DNA of 64,000 bases from Streptomyces sp. cg36 (lineage in GTDB: Bacteria; Actinomycetota; Actinomycetes; Streptomycetales; Streptomycetaceae): NCBI RefSeq assembly GCF_041080675.1, contig NZ_CP163520.1, forward strand, positions 5,270,001 through 5,334,000, given 5' to 3'. The notes beneath the pieces are model-generated. The model did not search any database and was not told the origin of the DNA. It was given only the letters and a program-made list of their open reading frames with translations. This document shows, piece after piece, positions 29,407 through 38,012 of this stretch; the first letter of the stretch is position 1, and every line of letters starts with the position of its first letter. The position numbers were made by a program, and so were the translations under genes.

Positions 29407-30270
29407 CTGGGCAAGCGACAGCCCGAAGGCCCGCCGCCCGCACCTGCGGTGCAGCGCATCCGACTGCGCTACACCAAGCGCGGCCGCCTCCGGTTCACCA
29501 GCCACCGCGACTTCCAGCGCGCCTTCGAGCGCGCGCTGCGCCGCGCCGAGGTGCCCATGGCGTACTCGGCGGGCTTCACCCCGCACCCCAAGGTGTCCTA
29601 CGCCAACGCCGCGCCCACCGGCACCGGCTCCGAGGCCGAGTACCTGGAGATCGCCCTCACCGAGCACCGCGACCCGGCGACGCTGCGGGCGCTGCTCGAC
29701 GAGTCGCTGCCCACCGGGCTCGACATCACCGACGCCGTGGAGGCCCGCACCTCGGGCCTGGCCGACCGGCTGACCGCCTCCGTCTGGGAGATGCGGCTCG
29801 ACGGCGTGCCCGTCGAGGACGCCCGCAAGGCCGTCGACGCCTTCCTCGCCGCCGAGACCGTCGAGGTCCAGCGCCGCACCAAGAACGGCATGCGCACCTT
29901 CGACACGCGCGGCGCCGTCGCCGGTCTCCAGGCGCTTCCTCCGCAGTCCGACTCCGCCGGCTCCACCGGAGAGGCTCCCGCCGGGCCCATCAATAGGCCG
30001 GTGGACAAGCCCTGTGCGATACTGCGCCTGGTAGTACGGCACCTGACACCTGCCGTGCGACCCGACGACGTCCTGTCCGGTCTCCGAGCTGTGGCCGACC
30101 TGGCGCCGCCGGTCCCCGCAGCGGTGACCAGGCTGGCGCAGGGGCTCTTCGACGAGGAGTCCGGCACGGTGACCGACCCGCTCGCGCCCGACCGCGAGGC
30201 AGCCCCGGCCGCTCCACCCAAGGCCGCCGGGACCGCCCCTGCGACGGTGCCGGAAGGTCCTGCCGCGTAA
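29407..30270 (+). CDS. TIGR03936 family protein (DUF2344), probable CTG start
   Basis: The protein has 287 residues from CTG 29407. The conserved core opens QRIRLRYTKRGRLRFTSHRDFQRAFERAL and continues AYSAGFTPHPKVSYANAAPTGTGSEAEYLEI. This is the DUF2344 domain that is fused to the radical SAM domain in some bacteria. It is thought to act with TIGR03960, reaction unknown. GAGGAG at 29393-29398 is 8 nt before CTG 29407, ideal spacing, and the resulting LGKRQPEGPPPAPAVQ lead looks natural. The alternative GTG 29362 has only a weak AGGACAG upstream and adds an Arg/Pro lead. GTG near 29449 has no site. The C-terminal 90 residues are Ala/Pro-rich and include an inserted Ser/Gly/Pro segment. rne follows. 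Confidence 0.85.
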   Translation: MGKRQPEGPPPAPAVQRIRLRYTKRGRLRFTSHRDFQRAFERALRRAEVPMAYSAGFTPHPKVSYANAAPTGTGSEAEYLEIALTEHRDPATLRALLDESLPTGLDITDAVEARTSGLADRLTASVWEMRLDGVPVEDARKAVDAFLAAETVEVQRRTKNGMRTFDTRGAVAGLQALPPQSDSAGSTGEAPAGPINRPVDKPCAILRLVVRHLTPAVRPDDVLSGLRAVADLAPPVPAAVTRLAQGLFDEESGTVTDPLAPDREAAPAAPPKAAGTAPATVPEGPAA

Positions 30271-30393
30271 GGGCACGTCGTTGTAGCGCAGCCCTGGTAC
30301 TCGGGAGCCACCTGGGTCGGGCCGCGCACTGACCAGGAGACTTTCGCCAGGCCGTACGTACATCGCGTACGGAACCGGCGAGCCGGACATATC

Positions 30394-30500
30394 AGCTCCC
30401 GTGCGGCGCCCGCGCCCCGGACGACGGCTTCCGCGCACATCACGCGGACGGGCCGCTCGGACCGGAACCAGGCGCGGCGCCCGGGAGCGTGACGGGAGCT
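30394..30500 (+). promoter_or_regulatory. rne leader with helix that can sequester the ribosome-binding site
   Basis: AGCTCCCGT (30394-30402) is exactly complementary to ACGGGAGCT (30492-30500). The second strand contains GGGAG, the best ribosome-binding sequence for ATG 30509 (10-nt spacing). The helix would therefore hide the site. RNase E mRNAs are autoregulated through leader structure in other bacteria, so this is a plausible control element. Confidence 0.5.
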
Positions 30501-30508
30501 ACGCCCGC

Positions 30509-33500
30509 ATGCTTGAGAACGAGAAGAACGAACCCGGTGTGACCGGGGACGACAACAACAGCCCCAGCGACACGCTGCCGCCGCGCCGCCGGCGCCGCGC
30601 CGCGTCGCGGCCCGCCGGTCCGCCGGGAGCCGCGGGCGCCGACGCGCCCGAGACCCCGGCCGCCGCCGAGGCCCCGGCCGAGACCGCCGCGCCCGCCGCC
30701 GAGGAGGCCGCTCCGGCCCGTCCGCGCCGCCGCGCCACCCGCAAGGCGACCGCGCCCGCCGGTGCCCCGGCCGCCGTCGAGGAGACCCCGGCCGCCGCCG
30801 AGGCCCCCGTCGAGAGTGCCGCGCCCGCCGCCGAGGAGGCCGCTCCGGCCCGTCCGCGCCGCCGTGCCACCCGCAAGGCCACCGCCGCCGCCGAGGCGCC
30901 CGTGGCCGCCGAGCCCGTCGAGGCCCCGGCCGCCGTCGAGCCGCAGGCCGTCGAGGCCGTCGAGGAGAGTGCCGCTCCGGCGCGCACCCGTCGCCGTGCC
31001 ACCCGTAAGGCCACGGCTCCGGCCGGTGCGCCCAAGGCCGCCGAGGACGCCGAGATCGTCGTGGCCGCCGAGCCCGTCGAGGCCCCGGCCGCCGTCGAGC
31101 CGCAGGCCGTCGAGGCCGTCGAGGAGAGCGCCGCTCCGGCCCGTACCCGCCGTCGCGCCACCCGCAAGGCCACCGCGCCCGCCGGTGCGCCCGCCGTCGA
31201 GGAGACCCCGGCCGCCGGTGCGCCGCCGGCCGTCGCCGCCGAGGACCCGGTCGCCTCCCCGGCCGAGGAGGCCGCCGTCGTGGCCGCCGCCGAGGAGAGT
31301 GCCGCTCCGGCGCGCACCCGTCGCCGTGCCACCCGTAAGGCCACGGCTCCGGCCGGTGCGCCCAAGGCCGCCGAGGACGCCGAGATCGTCGTGGCCGCCG
31401 AGCCCGTCGCCGAGGCGCCGGTCGCCGAGGAGAGCGCCGTCGAGGCCGCCGAGGACGAGGCGCCCCGCGGTCGCACCCGCCGCCGCGCGACCCGCAAGGC
31501 CACCGCGCCGCAGTTCACCACGACCACCACCACCGCCGCCGCCGCCGAGGAGCCCGCGAAGGCCGCGGCGCCCGAGGCACCCCAGGCCGAGGAGAAGCCG
31601 GAGACCGGCCTCCCCCGGGGCGCCAAGGGCCAGGGGGGTGCCCCCACCCGCCGCCGCGCCACCCGCCCGGCCGTCGCCGTCTTCCAGGCGCCGGTCTTCC
31701 ACGAGCCGATGTTCCAGACCCCCGAGACCGCCGCCGCTGCCGCCGCCCAGGCCGCCGCCGAGGTGACGGACGAGACGGACGAGGAGGAGACGGAGCAGAC
31801 CGTCGCCGAGCCGGTCGTCGAGCAGGCCGAGCCGCAGGGCGGCTCCCGCCGTCGCCGCCGCCGTCGCGGCGAGAGCGCCGAGTCCGCGCCCGAGCCGCAG
31901 GCCCCCGCGGCCGAGACGGCCGACGAGGACGCGTCCGCCGAGGAGGAGCCGGAGGGCGCCGAGGCCGAGGAGCACGAGGACGACCGTCCCTCGCGCCGTC
32001 GCCGCCGCGGTGGCCGCCGCCGTCGCCGGGGCGAGTCCGCCGAGCAGGAGGAGACCGACACCGAGGACTCCGCCGAGGCGGAGGCCGAGGCGTACGAGGA
32101 CGAGGACGACGAGTCCGACGACACCCCGTCCGCCGCGGGCACCAGCAGCAGCCGTCGCCGGCGCCGGCGCCGTCGCCGCAGCGGTGACGGCGGTGACCAC
32201 GAGGGCGGTTCGGACGACCCGGAGCGCACCGTCGTCAAGGTCCGCGAGCCGCGCCCGGCCCGCGAGAAGGCCGAGCCGTCCGACGAGGTGCAGTCCATCA
32301 AGGGCTCGACCCGTCTGGAGGCGAAGAAGCAGCGCCGCCGCGAGGGCCGCGAGCAGGGCCGCCGCCGGGTGCCGATCATCACCGAGGCGGAGTTCCTGGC
32401 GCGCCGCGAGGCCGTCGAGCGCGTGATGGTCGTCCGCCAGAGCGGCGAGCGCACCCAGATCGGCGTCCTGGAAGACAACGTGCTGGTCGAGCACTACGTC
32501 AACAAGGAGCAGGCCACCTCGTACGTCGGCAACGTCTACCTGGGCAAGGTCCAGAACGTCCTGCCGTCGATGGAGGCCGCCTTCGTCGACATCGGCAAGG
32601 GCCGCAACGCCGTCCTGTACGCCGGTGAGGTCAACTTCGAGGCGCTCGGCATGGCCAACGGGCCGCGCCGCATCGAGGCCGCCCTCAAGTCCGGCCAGTC
32701 GGTCCTGGTGCAGGTCACCAAGGACCCGATCGGCCACAAGGGCGCCCGTCTGACCAGCCAGGTCTCGCTGCCCGGCCGCTACCTCGTGTACGTGCCCGAG
32801 GGCTCGATGACCGGCATCAGCCGCAAGCTCCCGGACACCGAGCGCGCGCGCCTGAAGACCATCCTCAAGAAGATCGTCCCCGAGGACGCGGGCGTCATCG
32901 TGCGCACCGCCGCCGAGGGCGCCAGCGAGGACGAGCTGCGCCGCGACGTCGAGCGGCTCCAGGCGCAGTGGGAGGAGATCTCCAAGAAGTCCAAGCAGAT
33001 CTCGACCTCCTCGCCGAGCCTGCTGTACGGCGAGCCGGACATGACCGTCCGCGTCGTCCGCGACATCTTCAACGAGGACTTCTCCAAGGTCATCGTCAGC
33101 GGTGACGAGGCGTGGGAGACCATCCACGGCTACGTCTCGCACGTCGCCCCCGACCTGGCGGACCGCCTCCAGCGGTGGACCTCCGAGGTCGACGTCTTCG
33201 CGACGTACCGGATCGACGAGCAGCTCGCCAAGGCGCTCGACCGCAAGGTCTGGCTGCCGTCCGGCGGCTCGCTGGTGATCGACAAGACCGAGGCGATGAT
33301 CGTCGTCGACGTCAACACCGGCAAGTTCACCGGCCAGGGCGGCAACCTGGAGGAGACCGTCACCAGGAACAACCTGGAGGCGGCCGAGGAGATCGTGCGC
33401 CAGCTGCGGCTGCGCGACCTCGGTGGCATCGTCGTCATCGACTTCATCGACATGGTCCTGGAGTCCAACCGGGACCTGGTGCTGCGGCGCCTGCTCGAAT

Positions 33501-34591
33501 GCCTGGGCCGTGACCGTACGAAGCACCAGGTCGCCGAGGTCACCTCGCTGGGCCTGGTCCAGATGACCCGCAAGCGGGTCGGCCAGGGCCTGCTGGAGTC
33601 CTTCTCCGAGACCTGTGTCCACTGCAACGGACGCGGTGTCATCGTCCACATGGAGCAGCCCACCGGCACCGGTGGCGGCGGCAACGGCAAGCGCTCCAAG
33701 AAGCGCGGCCGGGGCGGCGACGGGCACGACCACGACGTGCACGAGCACGAGGCCGTGGAGACCGAGGCCGTCGAGACCGAGGCGGAGGTGGCGGCCGAGG
33801 TCGCCGCGCCCGTCGCGCTCGCCGAGCCGGAGTTCGTGCCGGACGAGGAGCTGTACAGCAGCGCCGCCGAGGCGGAGGCCGCGGCCCGTGGTGGCCGCAG
33901 CCGTCGCCGCGCGACCCGCAAGGCGTCGGCCCCGGCCGGTGCGCCCCGCCGGGCCGCCGAGAGCGAGCCGGCCGTGGCGGAGCCGGTGGTCGAGCCGGAG
34001 CCCAGGGCGGTGACGGTGGCGTCGTTCATCGAGGACGAGGCGCCGCGCGGGCGGGCCCGTCGCCGGGCCACCCGCAAGGCGACCGCGCCCGCCGGTGCGC
34101 CGGCCGCCGCCGAGGCCCCGGCCGAGGTCGTCGTGGCCGAGCCGGTCGCGGTGGCGGAGCCGGTCGTCGCGGCGGAGCCCGTGGTGGCCGAGCCGGTGGC
34201 CGAGCCCGTCGTCGAGGAGGCGCCCGTCGCCGCCCCGCCGCGGGCCCGTCGCCGGGTGACCCGCAAGGCGACCGCGCCCGCGGGGTCGCCGTCGGGCACC
34301 CAGGAGGCTGCGGTCGTCGTGGTGGCGTCCGCGCCGGTGGCCGAGGCCGTCGTGGCCGAGCCGGTCGCGGTTGTCGCGGATGAGGCCGCGGCGGACGTCG
34401 CGGAGCCCGTCGAGGAGGCCGCCCCGGCCAAGAAGGCGGCCCGCAAGACGGCGAAGACGGCCAAGAAGGCCACCACCGCGAAGAAGGCGGTCGCCAAGAA
34501 GACGGTGGCCAAGAAGACCGCGGCGAAGAAGACGACGGCGAAGAAGGTTGCCAAGAAGGCGGCGGCTGAGCCGGTGGCGACGGAGGGCTGA
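30509..34591 (+). CDS. rne: Ribonuclease E/G family, RNase ES type with scaffold arms on both sides
   Basis: The protein has 1360 residues, close to Streptomyces RNase ES. Residues 1-640 form a disordered Ala/Glu/Val/Pro arm with repeated RRRATRKATAPAGAP cassettes and Arg-rich patches (SRRRRRRRR types). The catalytic core follows. An S1-type region starts near 655 (EHYVNKEQATSYVGNVYLGK). The DNase-I-like subdomain has DVNTGKF near 931 and DFIDM near 977, the metal-binding aspartates, and the zinc link CVHCNGRG is near 1035. A second arm follows with more RRRATRKA cassettes, and from about 1307 a histone-H1-like Lys/Ala tail (KKTVAKKTAAKKTTAKK). It processes rRNA and decays mRNA, and the arms bind RNA and PNPase-type partners. 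ATG 30509 is chosen by its GGGAG site. Confidence 0.95.
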   Translation: MLENEKNEPGVTGDDNNSPSDTLPPRRRRRAASRPAGPPGAAGADAPETPAAAEAPAETAAPAAEEAAPARPRRRATRKATAPAGAPAAVEETPAAAEAPVESAAPAAEEAAPARPRRRATRKATAAAEAPVAAEPVEAPAAVEPQAVEAVEESAAPARTRRRATRKATAPAGAPKAAEDAEIVVAAEPVEAPAAVEPQAVEAVEESAAPARTRRRATRKATAPAGAPAVEETPAAGAPPAVAAEDPVASPAEEAAVVAAAEESAAPARTRRRATRKATAPAGAPKAAEDAEIVVAAEPVAEAPVAEESAVEAAEDEAPRGRTRRRATRKATAPQFTTTTTTAAAAEEPAKAAAPEAPQAEEKPETGLPRGAKGQGGAPTRRRATRPAVAVFQAPVFHEPMFQTPETAAAAAAQAAAEVTDETDEEETEQTVAEPVVEQAEPQGGSRRRRRRRGESAESAPEPQAPAAETADEDASAEEEPEGAEAEEHEDDRPSRRRRRGGRRRRRGESAEQEETDTEDSAEAEAEAYEDEDDESDDTPSAAGTSSSRRRRRRRRRSGDGGDHEGGSDDPERTVVKVREPRPAREKAEPSDEVQSIKGSTRLEAKKQRRREGREQGRRRVPIITEAEFLARREAVERVMVVRQSGERTQIGVLEDNVLVEHYVNKEQATSYVGNVYLGKVQNVLPSMEAAFVDIGKGRNAVLYAGEVNFEALGMANGPRRIEAALKSGQSVLVQVTKDPIGHKGARLTSQVSLPGRYLVYVPEGSMTGISRKLPDTERARLKTILKKIVPEDAGVIVRTAAEGASEDELRRDVERLQAQWEEISKKSKQISTSSPSLLYGEPDMTVRVVRDIFNEDFSKVIVSGDEAWETIHGYVSHVAPDLADRLQRWTSEVDVFATYRIDEQLAKALDRKVWLPSGGSLVIDKTEAMIVVDVNTGKFTGQGGNLEETVTRNNLEAAEEIVRQLRLRDLGGIVVIDFIDMVLESNRDLVLRRLLECLGRDRTKHQVAEVTSLGLVQMTRKRVGQGLLESFSETCVHCNGRGVIVHMEQPTGTGGGGNGKRSKKRGRGGDGHDHDVHEHEAVETEAVETEAEVAAEVAAPVALAEPEFVPDEELYSSAAEAEAAARGGRSRRRATRKASAPAGAPRRAAESEPAVAEPVVEPEPRAVTVASFIEDEAPRGRARRRATRKATAPAGAPAAAEAPAEVVVAEPVAVAEPVVAAEPVVAEPVAEPVVEEAPVAAPPRARRRVTRKATAPAGSPSGTQEAAVVVVASAPVAEAVVAEPVAVVADEAAADVAEPVEEAAPAKKAARKTAKTAKKATTAKKAVAKKTVAKKTAAKKTTAKKVAKKAAAEPVATEG
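30961..31409 (+). repeat. Exact 119-bp duplicate within rne
   Basis: Bases 30961-31079 are identical to 31291-31409 (offset 330 bp, 110 codons). A second pair, about 30902-30968 with 31061-31127, is offset by 159 bp. All are in frame and encode the RRRATRKATAPAGAP cassette region, so recombination between them would keep the frame. Confidence 0.9.
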
Positions 34592-34612
34592 TCCTCCGTC
34601 GGCACGACGCCG

Positions 34613-34655
34613 GCCGAAGGCCCGGCCCAGGAACCCCCTGGGCCGGGCCTTCGGC
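34613..34655 (+). terminator. Terminator after rne
   Basis: A perfect 19-bp stem (34613-34631 with 34637-34655) has an AACCC loop, 22 bp after the rne stop. Confidence 0.9.
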
Positions 34656-34660
34656 TTCGC

Positions 34661-34765
34661 CTGCGGGCCGTGGTGGGCTGGTCGCGCAGTTCCCCGCGCC
34701 CCTTGTCGGGCCGGGGTTTTGGCTGCGGACCGTGCTGGGTTGCTCGCGCAGTTCCCCGCGCCCCT
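34661..34765 (+). repeat. Two forward copies of the dispersed element after rne
   Basis: Copies at 34661-34702 and 34722-34765 end in CGCGCAGTTCCCCGCGCCCC. They lie directly behind the rne terminator, in the same orientation as rne. With the reverse copy at 34827-34870 they account for most of the 346-bp gene-free stretch 34592-34937. Confidence 0.85.
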
Positions 34766-34826
34766 GAAGCACGGGGCCTGCGGCCCCCGTGCCCCGCCCC
34801 TCGTACGCCGGAGGACCCGAACCCGC

Positions 34827-34870
34827 CAGGGGCGCGGGGAACTGCGCGACCAGCCCCCACCGGCCCGCAG
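34827..34870 (-). repeat. Reverse copy of the dispersed element
   Basis: CAGGGGCGCGGGGAACTGCG followed by CGACCAGCCCCCACCGGCCC lies 68 bp from the stop codon of the minus-strand gene at 34938, in that gene's orientation. Confidence 0.8.
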
Positions 34871-34937
34871 GTGAAGGCCGGGCCTCATAGGGGCGCGGGC
34901 GCCCCACCGCAGCCCGCAGGAGAATTCCGTGCGCGCG

Positions 34938-37097
34938 TCAGCGCCTCGTGCGCCACGCCGTCCGCAGCTGGGCGGACAGGAACAGGGCCGTCAGCGTCGG
35001 GATCGTCGCGCGGTACCAGTCCGGCGTCGTCCACGCGTACACCGACAGCGGCACCAGCACGAGCAGCGCCACCACCCGCAGCCGCCACCAGCGACGGCTC
35101 CGCGGGACCGGCAGCGCCGGGGTCCCCAGGTCCGTGGCGAGCGAGTCGCGGATGCCGCGCAACACGCCCCGGCGGGCCAGCAGTTGGGCGCCGGGGGCGG
35201 TCCGCAGCACCTCGTCCTCCTCGCCGAAGCCGGGCGGCAGCGGCGGCAGCCCGAGCGCGGCCACCAGGTCGGACTGGCGGCGGGCGGGCGAGTCCCCGCC
35301 CCGCAGCAGCACCACCAGCGGCCGGGCGTCGCCCACCGAGAACGCCGCCGCCAGCGCCTGCGCGGTCGCCGACGCCTGCACGTGGTCGGTGACCGGCCCC
35401 TGCGGGTCCCACTGGTGGGCGGCGGTCTCCTTGCCCTTCTGGAGCAGCGTGAGCCCGTACCGCGACTCGGTGCGGCGCAGCACCAGCGCGGGCCACTTCT
35501 CGCCGGTGGTGAAGCTGTCGGCGGCGGCGGTCAGCCGGTCGTCCCCGGCCAGCGCCGCCCGCCGCCCGGGCGCGGGGTCGGGGACGAGCTCCACGTAACT
35601 CATGCCGGTGCGCGCGGGCGCGATCCGCAGGGAGACGCCGCACATCAGGGCCGCCTCGGCCACCTCGTGCGGGGGCGCGGCGGCTATCGCGAGCGAGTGC
35701 GGCACTGCGGTGCGCGCCGCGGGGACCCCCGCCGCGCCGGAGGCGGCACCGGGCCCCGGGGCGAACCCCGGAGCCCCGGCGGGTCCGGAGTTGGCGGGGG
35801 ACCCGACGGCCCCTCCGGAGCGGCCGGACCCGGACCGGGACCGGGCGGATCCGGACCCGAAGCGGCCGGACCCTGCCCTGAAGCGGCCGGACCTGGACCC
35901 GGTCCGGCCCGACCCGGACCCGGACCGTGCGGAGTCGGACCCGGAGCGGCCCGACCCGGACCCGCCGGAGCCTGGCCCGGACCCGCCGGAGCCGGAGCCG
36001 GACCCGGACCCGCCCGACCCGGACTCGGACCGGGCGGACCCGGACCCGCCGGACCCGGACCGGGCGGGTGCGGAGAAGAACGGTGTGTGCGAGGCGAGTT
36101 GCATCCGTACTCCCGACCGCAGTTCGAGGAACTCCTCGCGCGGTTCGCCCAGGTACGCCCAGGGCAGCGTCCGCGCGCCCACCCCGATCGCCCGGAACAC
36201 GTCCAGCGCCTCGGCCCACCGCTCGTGCAGGATCAGCATCAGCACCAGGTGGTTGCGGAAGTCCGCGGCGTCCGGGTCGCCCGGCTCGTACCAGGTGGAC
36301 AGCTCCAGGCCGCGCTCCACGGCGGCGTCGATGCGGGAGCGCTTGACGGGGCTCTGGCGGGCCGGGTCGTCGGAGGCCACCACGTACTCCACGGCCGCCA
36401 GCAGCGGCAGCGCGTGCAGTTTGGAGCCGGGCAGGGCGCTCCCGGCGGCCCGCTCGGCGAAGGCGAACATCTCGGCGTGCGAGCCGTACCACTTCTCGGA
36501 GAGGTACTGCAGGGCCGCGGCGTGGCAGCCGTAGTGGTGCGGGGAGCGGGCGGTGGCCTCCGCCCAGTACGCGTCGAACACCTCGCGGGACGCCTGGCTG
36601 CCCCGGGCGTGGGTGAGGGCGATCTGCCACGGCACCGGATCGGTCGGGTTGAGCCGGGCCGCCGCCGACGCCACCGGGACGGCGTCCCCCAGCAGCGCGA
36701 AGAACGCCTGGAACTGCTCGGGCGCCACGTCCTTGGCGCGCGCCGCGCTGCGCACCTCCCACGCCCGGTGGACGCAGAGCTCGGCCTTGACCAGTACCGC
36801 GTCGGGGTCCTCGGGCGCCTGCGCCAGCCAGTCGTCGAGCCAGCCGGGGCTGTGCAGGGCGGCCGTGGCGAGGCGGCCCACGCAGGTGCTGCGCCGCTCC
36901 CACTCGGCGCGCTCCCGGGTCCCGGCGAGCAGGGCCGCGGCGGGACCCCGGTCACCGGCGTGCAGGGCGGCGAGCGCGTCGCGCAGCGGGCCGTCCGGGG
37001 CGTCCAGGGTGACGGCCTCGTCGGGCGGCAGGTCCGCGCCGACGGACGAGCCGTGGCGCAGCATGCGGGGCATGGAGAGCAGCGAACGCAGGTGCAC
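34938..37097 (-). CDS. Unknown 719-aa protein with repeat-like N-terminal helices, Gly/Ser/Arg linker and C-terminal membrane helices
   Basis: I do not recognise the family. Residues about 1-340 are helical and repeat-like (many W/A/L pairs, PDAVLVKAELCVHRAWEVR), reminiscent of TPR-type proteins. Residues about 345-430 are a minisatellite-coded linker of SGSGGSGSARS-type units. A conserved-looking domain follows (about 455-660, with MSYVELVPDPAPGRRAALAG and FTTGEKWPALVLRRTESRYG), then two C-terminal hydrophobic segments. The start is GTG 37097. AATAAT ends 5 nt before it and there is no ribosome-binding site, so it may be leaderless. ATG 37073 is an alternative. It is divergent from rplU. Confidence 0.7.
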   Translation of the reverse strand: MHLRSLLSMPRMLRHGSSVGADLPPDEAVTLDAPDGPLRDALAALHAGDRGPAAALLAGTRERAEWERRSTCVGRLATAALHSPGWLDDWLAQAPEDPDAVLVKAELCVHRAWEVRSAARAKDVAPEQFQAFFALLGDAVPVASAAARLNPTDPVPWQIALTHARGSQASREVFDAYWAEATARSPHHYGCHAAALQYLSEKWYGSHAEMFAFAERAAGSALPGSKLHALPLLAAVEYVVASDDPARQSPVKRSRIDAAVERGLELSTWYEPGDPDAADFRNHLVLMLILHERWAEALDVFRAIGVGARTLPWAYLGEPREEFLELRSGVRMQLASHTPFFSAPARSGSGGSGSARSESGSGGSGSGSGSGGSGPGSGGSGSGRSGSDSARSGSGSGRTGSRSGRFRAGSGRFGSGSARSRSGSGRSGGAVGSPANSGPAGAPGFAPGPGAASGAAGVPAARTAVPHSLAIAAAPPHEVAEAALMCGVSLRIAPARTGMSYVELVPDPAPGRRAALAGDDRLTAAADSFTTGEKWPALVLRRTESRYGLTLLQKGKETAAHQWDPQGPVTDHVQASATAQALAAAFSVGDARPLVVLLRGGDSPARRQSDLVAALGLPPLPPGFGEEDEVLRTAPGAQLLARRGVLRGIRDSLATDLGTPALPVPRSRRWWRLRVVALLVLVPLSVYAWTTPDWYRATIPTLTALFLSAQLRTAWRTRR
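35815..36070. repeat. Minisatellite encoding the Gly/Ser/Arg linker
   Basis: About 250 bp of imperfect GGACCCGGACCG-type hexamer and 12-mer repeats lie within the 719-aa protein gene. On the coding strand they give Ser-Gly and Arg-Ser-Gly units. Length variation is likely between strains. Confidence 0.85.
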
Positions 37098-37161
37098 GAG
37101 TGATTATTGAAGCAGTGACCTCTGGTAACCGGCTCACGGGCCCGGAGCGGCGGGCCCCGGT

Positions 37162-37190
37162 TTGACCACCGGGAGGTCGGACCGTAACCT
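37162..37190 (+). promoter_or_regulatory. Strong vegetative promoter of rplU-rpmA
   Basis: TTGACC (37162-37167) and TAACCT (37185-37190) are separated by exactly 17 bp, the best housekeeping promoter match seen in the window. The start site would be near 37197, giving a leader of about 158 nt before rplU. The leader contains a hairpin around CGACC-GTCGA-GGTCG at about 37243-37257. Confidence 0.7.
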
Positions 37191-37354
37191 TGACCCTCGG
37201 CGTGTTTCCATGCGCGCCCGCCTCTGAGCACCTCCCTCCCGGCGACCGTCGAGGTCGTGGGGAGAGGCCGCTCGTCCATTCCGGATCATCACGGGTTCGC
37301 CCGTGTGACGCGGCTGGCTTCAGGGGTTCCGTTCCGAGCGAGAGAGAGATCCGC

Positions 37355-37675
37355 GTGTACGCCATCGTGCGCAGCGGTGGTCGCCAGCACAAGGTTGCTG
37401 TCGGCGACATCGTTGAGGTTGACAAGATTTCCACTGCCAAGGTTGGCGACACGGTCGAGCTCTCGACCCTGCTCGTTGTCGACGGCGACGCTGTCACCAG
37501 CGACCCGTGGGTGCTGGCCGGCATCAAGGTCACGGCCGAGGTCGTGGACCACCACAAGGGTGCCAAGATCGACATCCTTCGGTACAAGAACAAGACCGGT
37601 TACCGCCGTCGCCAGGGCCACCGCCAGCAGTACACGGCGATCAAGGTCACCGGCATCCCCGCGGCTGCGAAGTAA
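37355..37675 (+). CDS. rplU: 50S ribosomal protein L21
   Basis: The 106-residue protein opens [14 protein letters not shown] and contains DIVEVDKI and [15 protein letters not shown], the rRNA-binding basic loop of L21. The length is normal. GTG 37355 has AGAGAGAG about 8 nt upstream. It is first in the L21-L27 operon with a long, possibly structured leader. rpmA begins 14 bp after its stop. Its codons (GGT, CGT, GTT) are those of a highly expressed gene. Confidence 0.98.
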   Translation: MYAIVRSGGRQHKVAVGDIVEVDKISTAKVGDTVELSTLLVVDGDAVTSDPWVLAGIKVTAEVVDHHKGAKIDILRYKNKTGYRRRQGHRQQYTAIKVTGIPAAAK

Positions 37676-37689
37676 GGGACTGAGGAGAC

Positions 37690-37944
37690 ATGGCACACAA
37701 GAAGGGCGCATCGTCCACCCGGAACGGTCGCGACTCCAACGCTCAGCGGCTCGGTGTGAAGCGCTTCGGCGGTCAGACCGTCAACGCCGGTGAGATCCTG
37801 GTCCGCCAGCGTGGCACCCACTTCCACCCGGGCGCCGGTGTCGGCCGCGGTGGCGACGACACGCTGTTCGCCCTGCAGGCCGGCGCGGTGCAGTTCGGCA
37901 CCCACCGTGGCCGCAAGGTCGTGAACATCGTTCCGGTCGCCTGA
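37690..37944 (+). CDS. rpmA: 50S ribosomal protein L27
   Basis: The 84-residue protein begins [16 protein letters not shown] with no Firmicutes-type cleavable lead. It contains the signature [22 protein letters not shown]. The N-terminal tail reaches the peptidyl-transferase centre. It lies 14 bp after rplU with TGAGGAG upstream, and ends at a two-part terminator before obg. Confidence 0.98.
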   Translation: MAHKKGASSTRNGRDSNAQRLGVKRFGGQTVNAGEILVRQRGTHFHPGAGVGRGGDDTLFALQAGAVQFGTHRGRKVVNIVPVA

Positions 37945-37958
37945 CCGGTTCTTACGTG

Positions 37959-38010
37959 AGGCGGACCTCACTTCCCGTACGGACCCCGTACGGGAAGCGG
38001 GTCCGCCTTT
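37959..38010 (+). terminator. Terminator after rpmA
   Basis: AGGCGGACC (37959-37967) pairs with GGTCCGCCT (38000-38008). It encloses a second hairpin, CTTCCCGTACGG with CCGTACGGGAAG. TTTCGCG follows. Confidence 0.85.
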
Positions 38011-38012
38011 CG

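Noticed and set aside
30700..31500. A CRISPR-like array in rne
   Set aside because: The repeats are in-frame protein-coding cassettes of uneven length with no unique spacers, and no cas genes are nearby.
30440..34888. A 1482-codon open frame on the minus strand opposite rne
   Set aside because: It is the mirror of the GC-rich rne repeats, rich in Gly/Leu/Arg with no motif, and it also crosses the terminator and dispersed repeats. The plus-strand RNase E domains are unambiguous.
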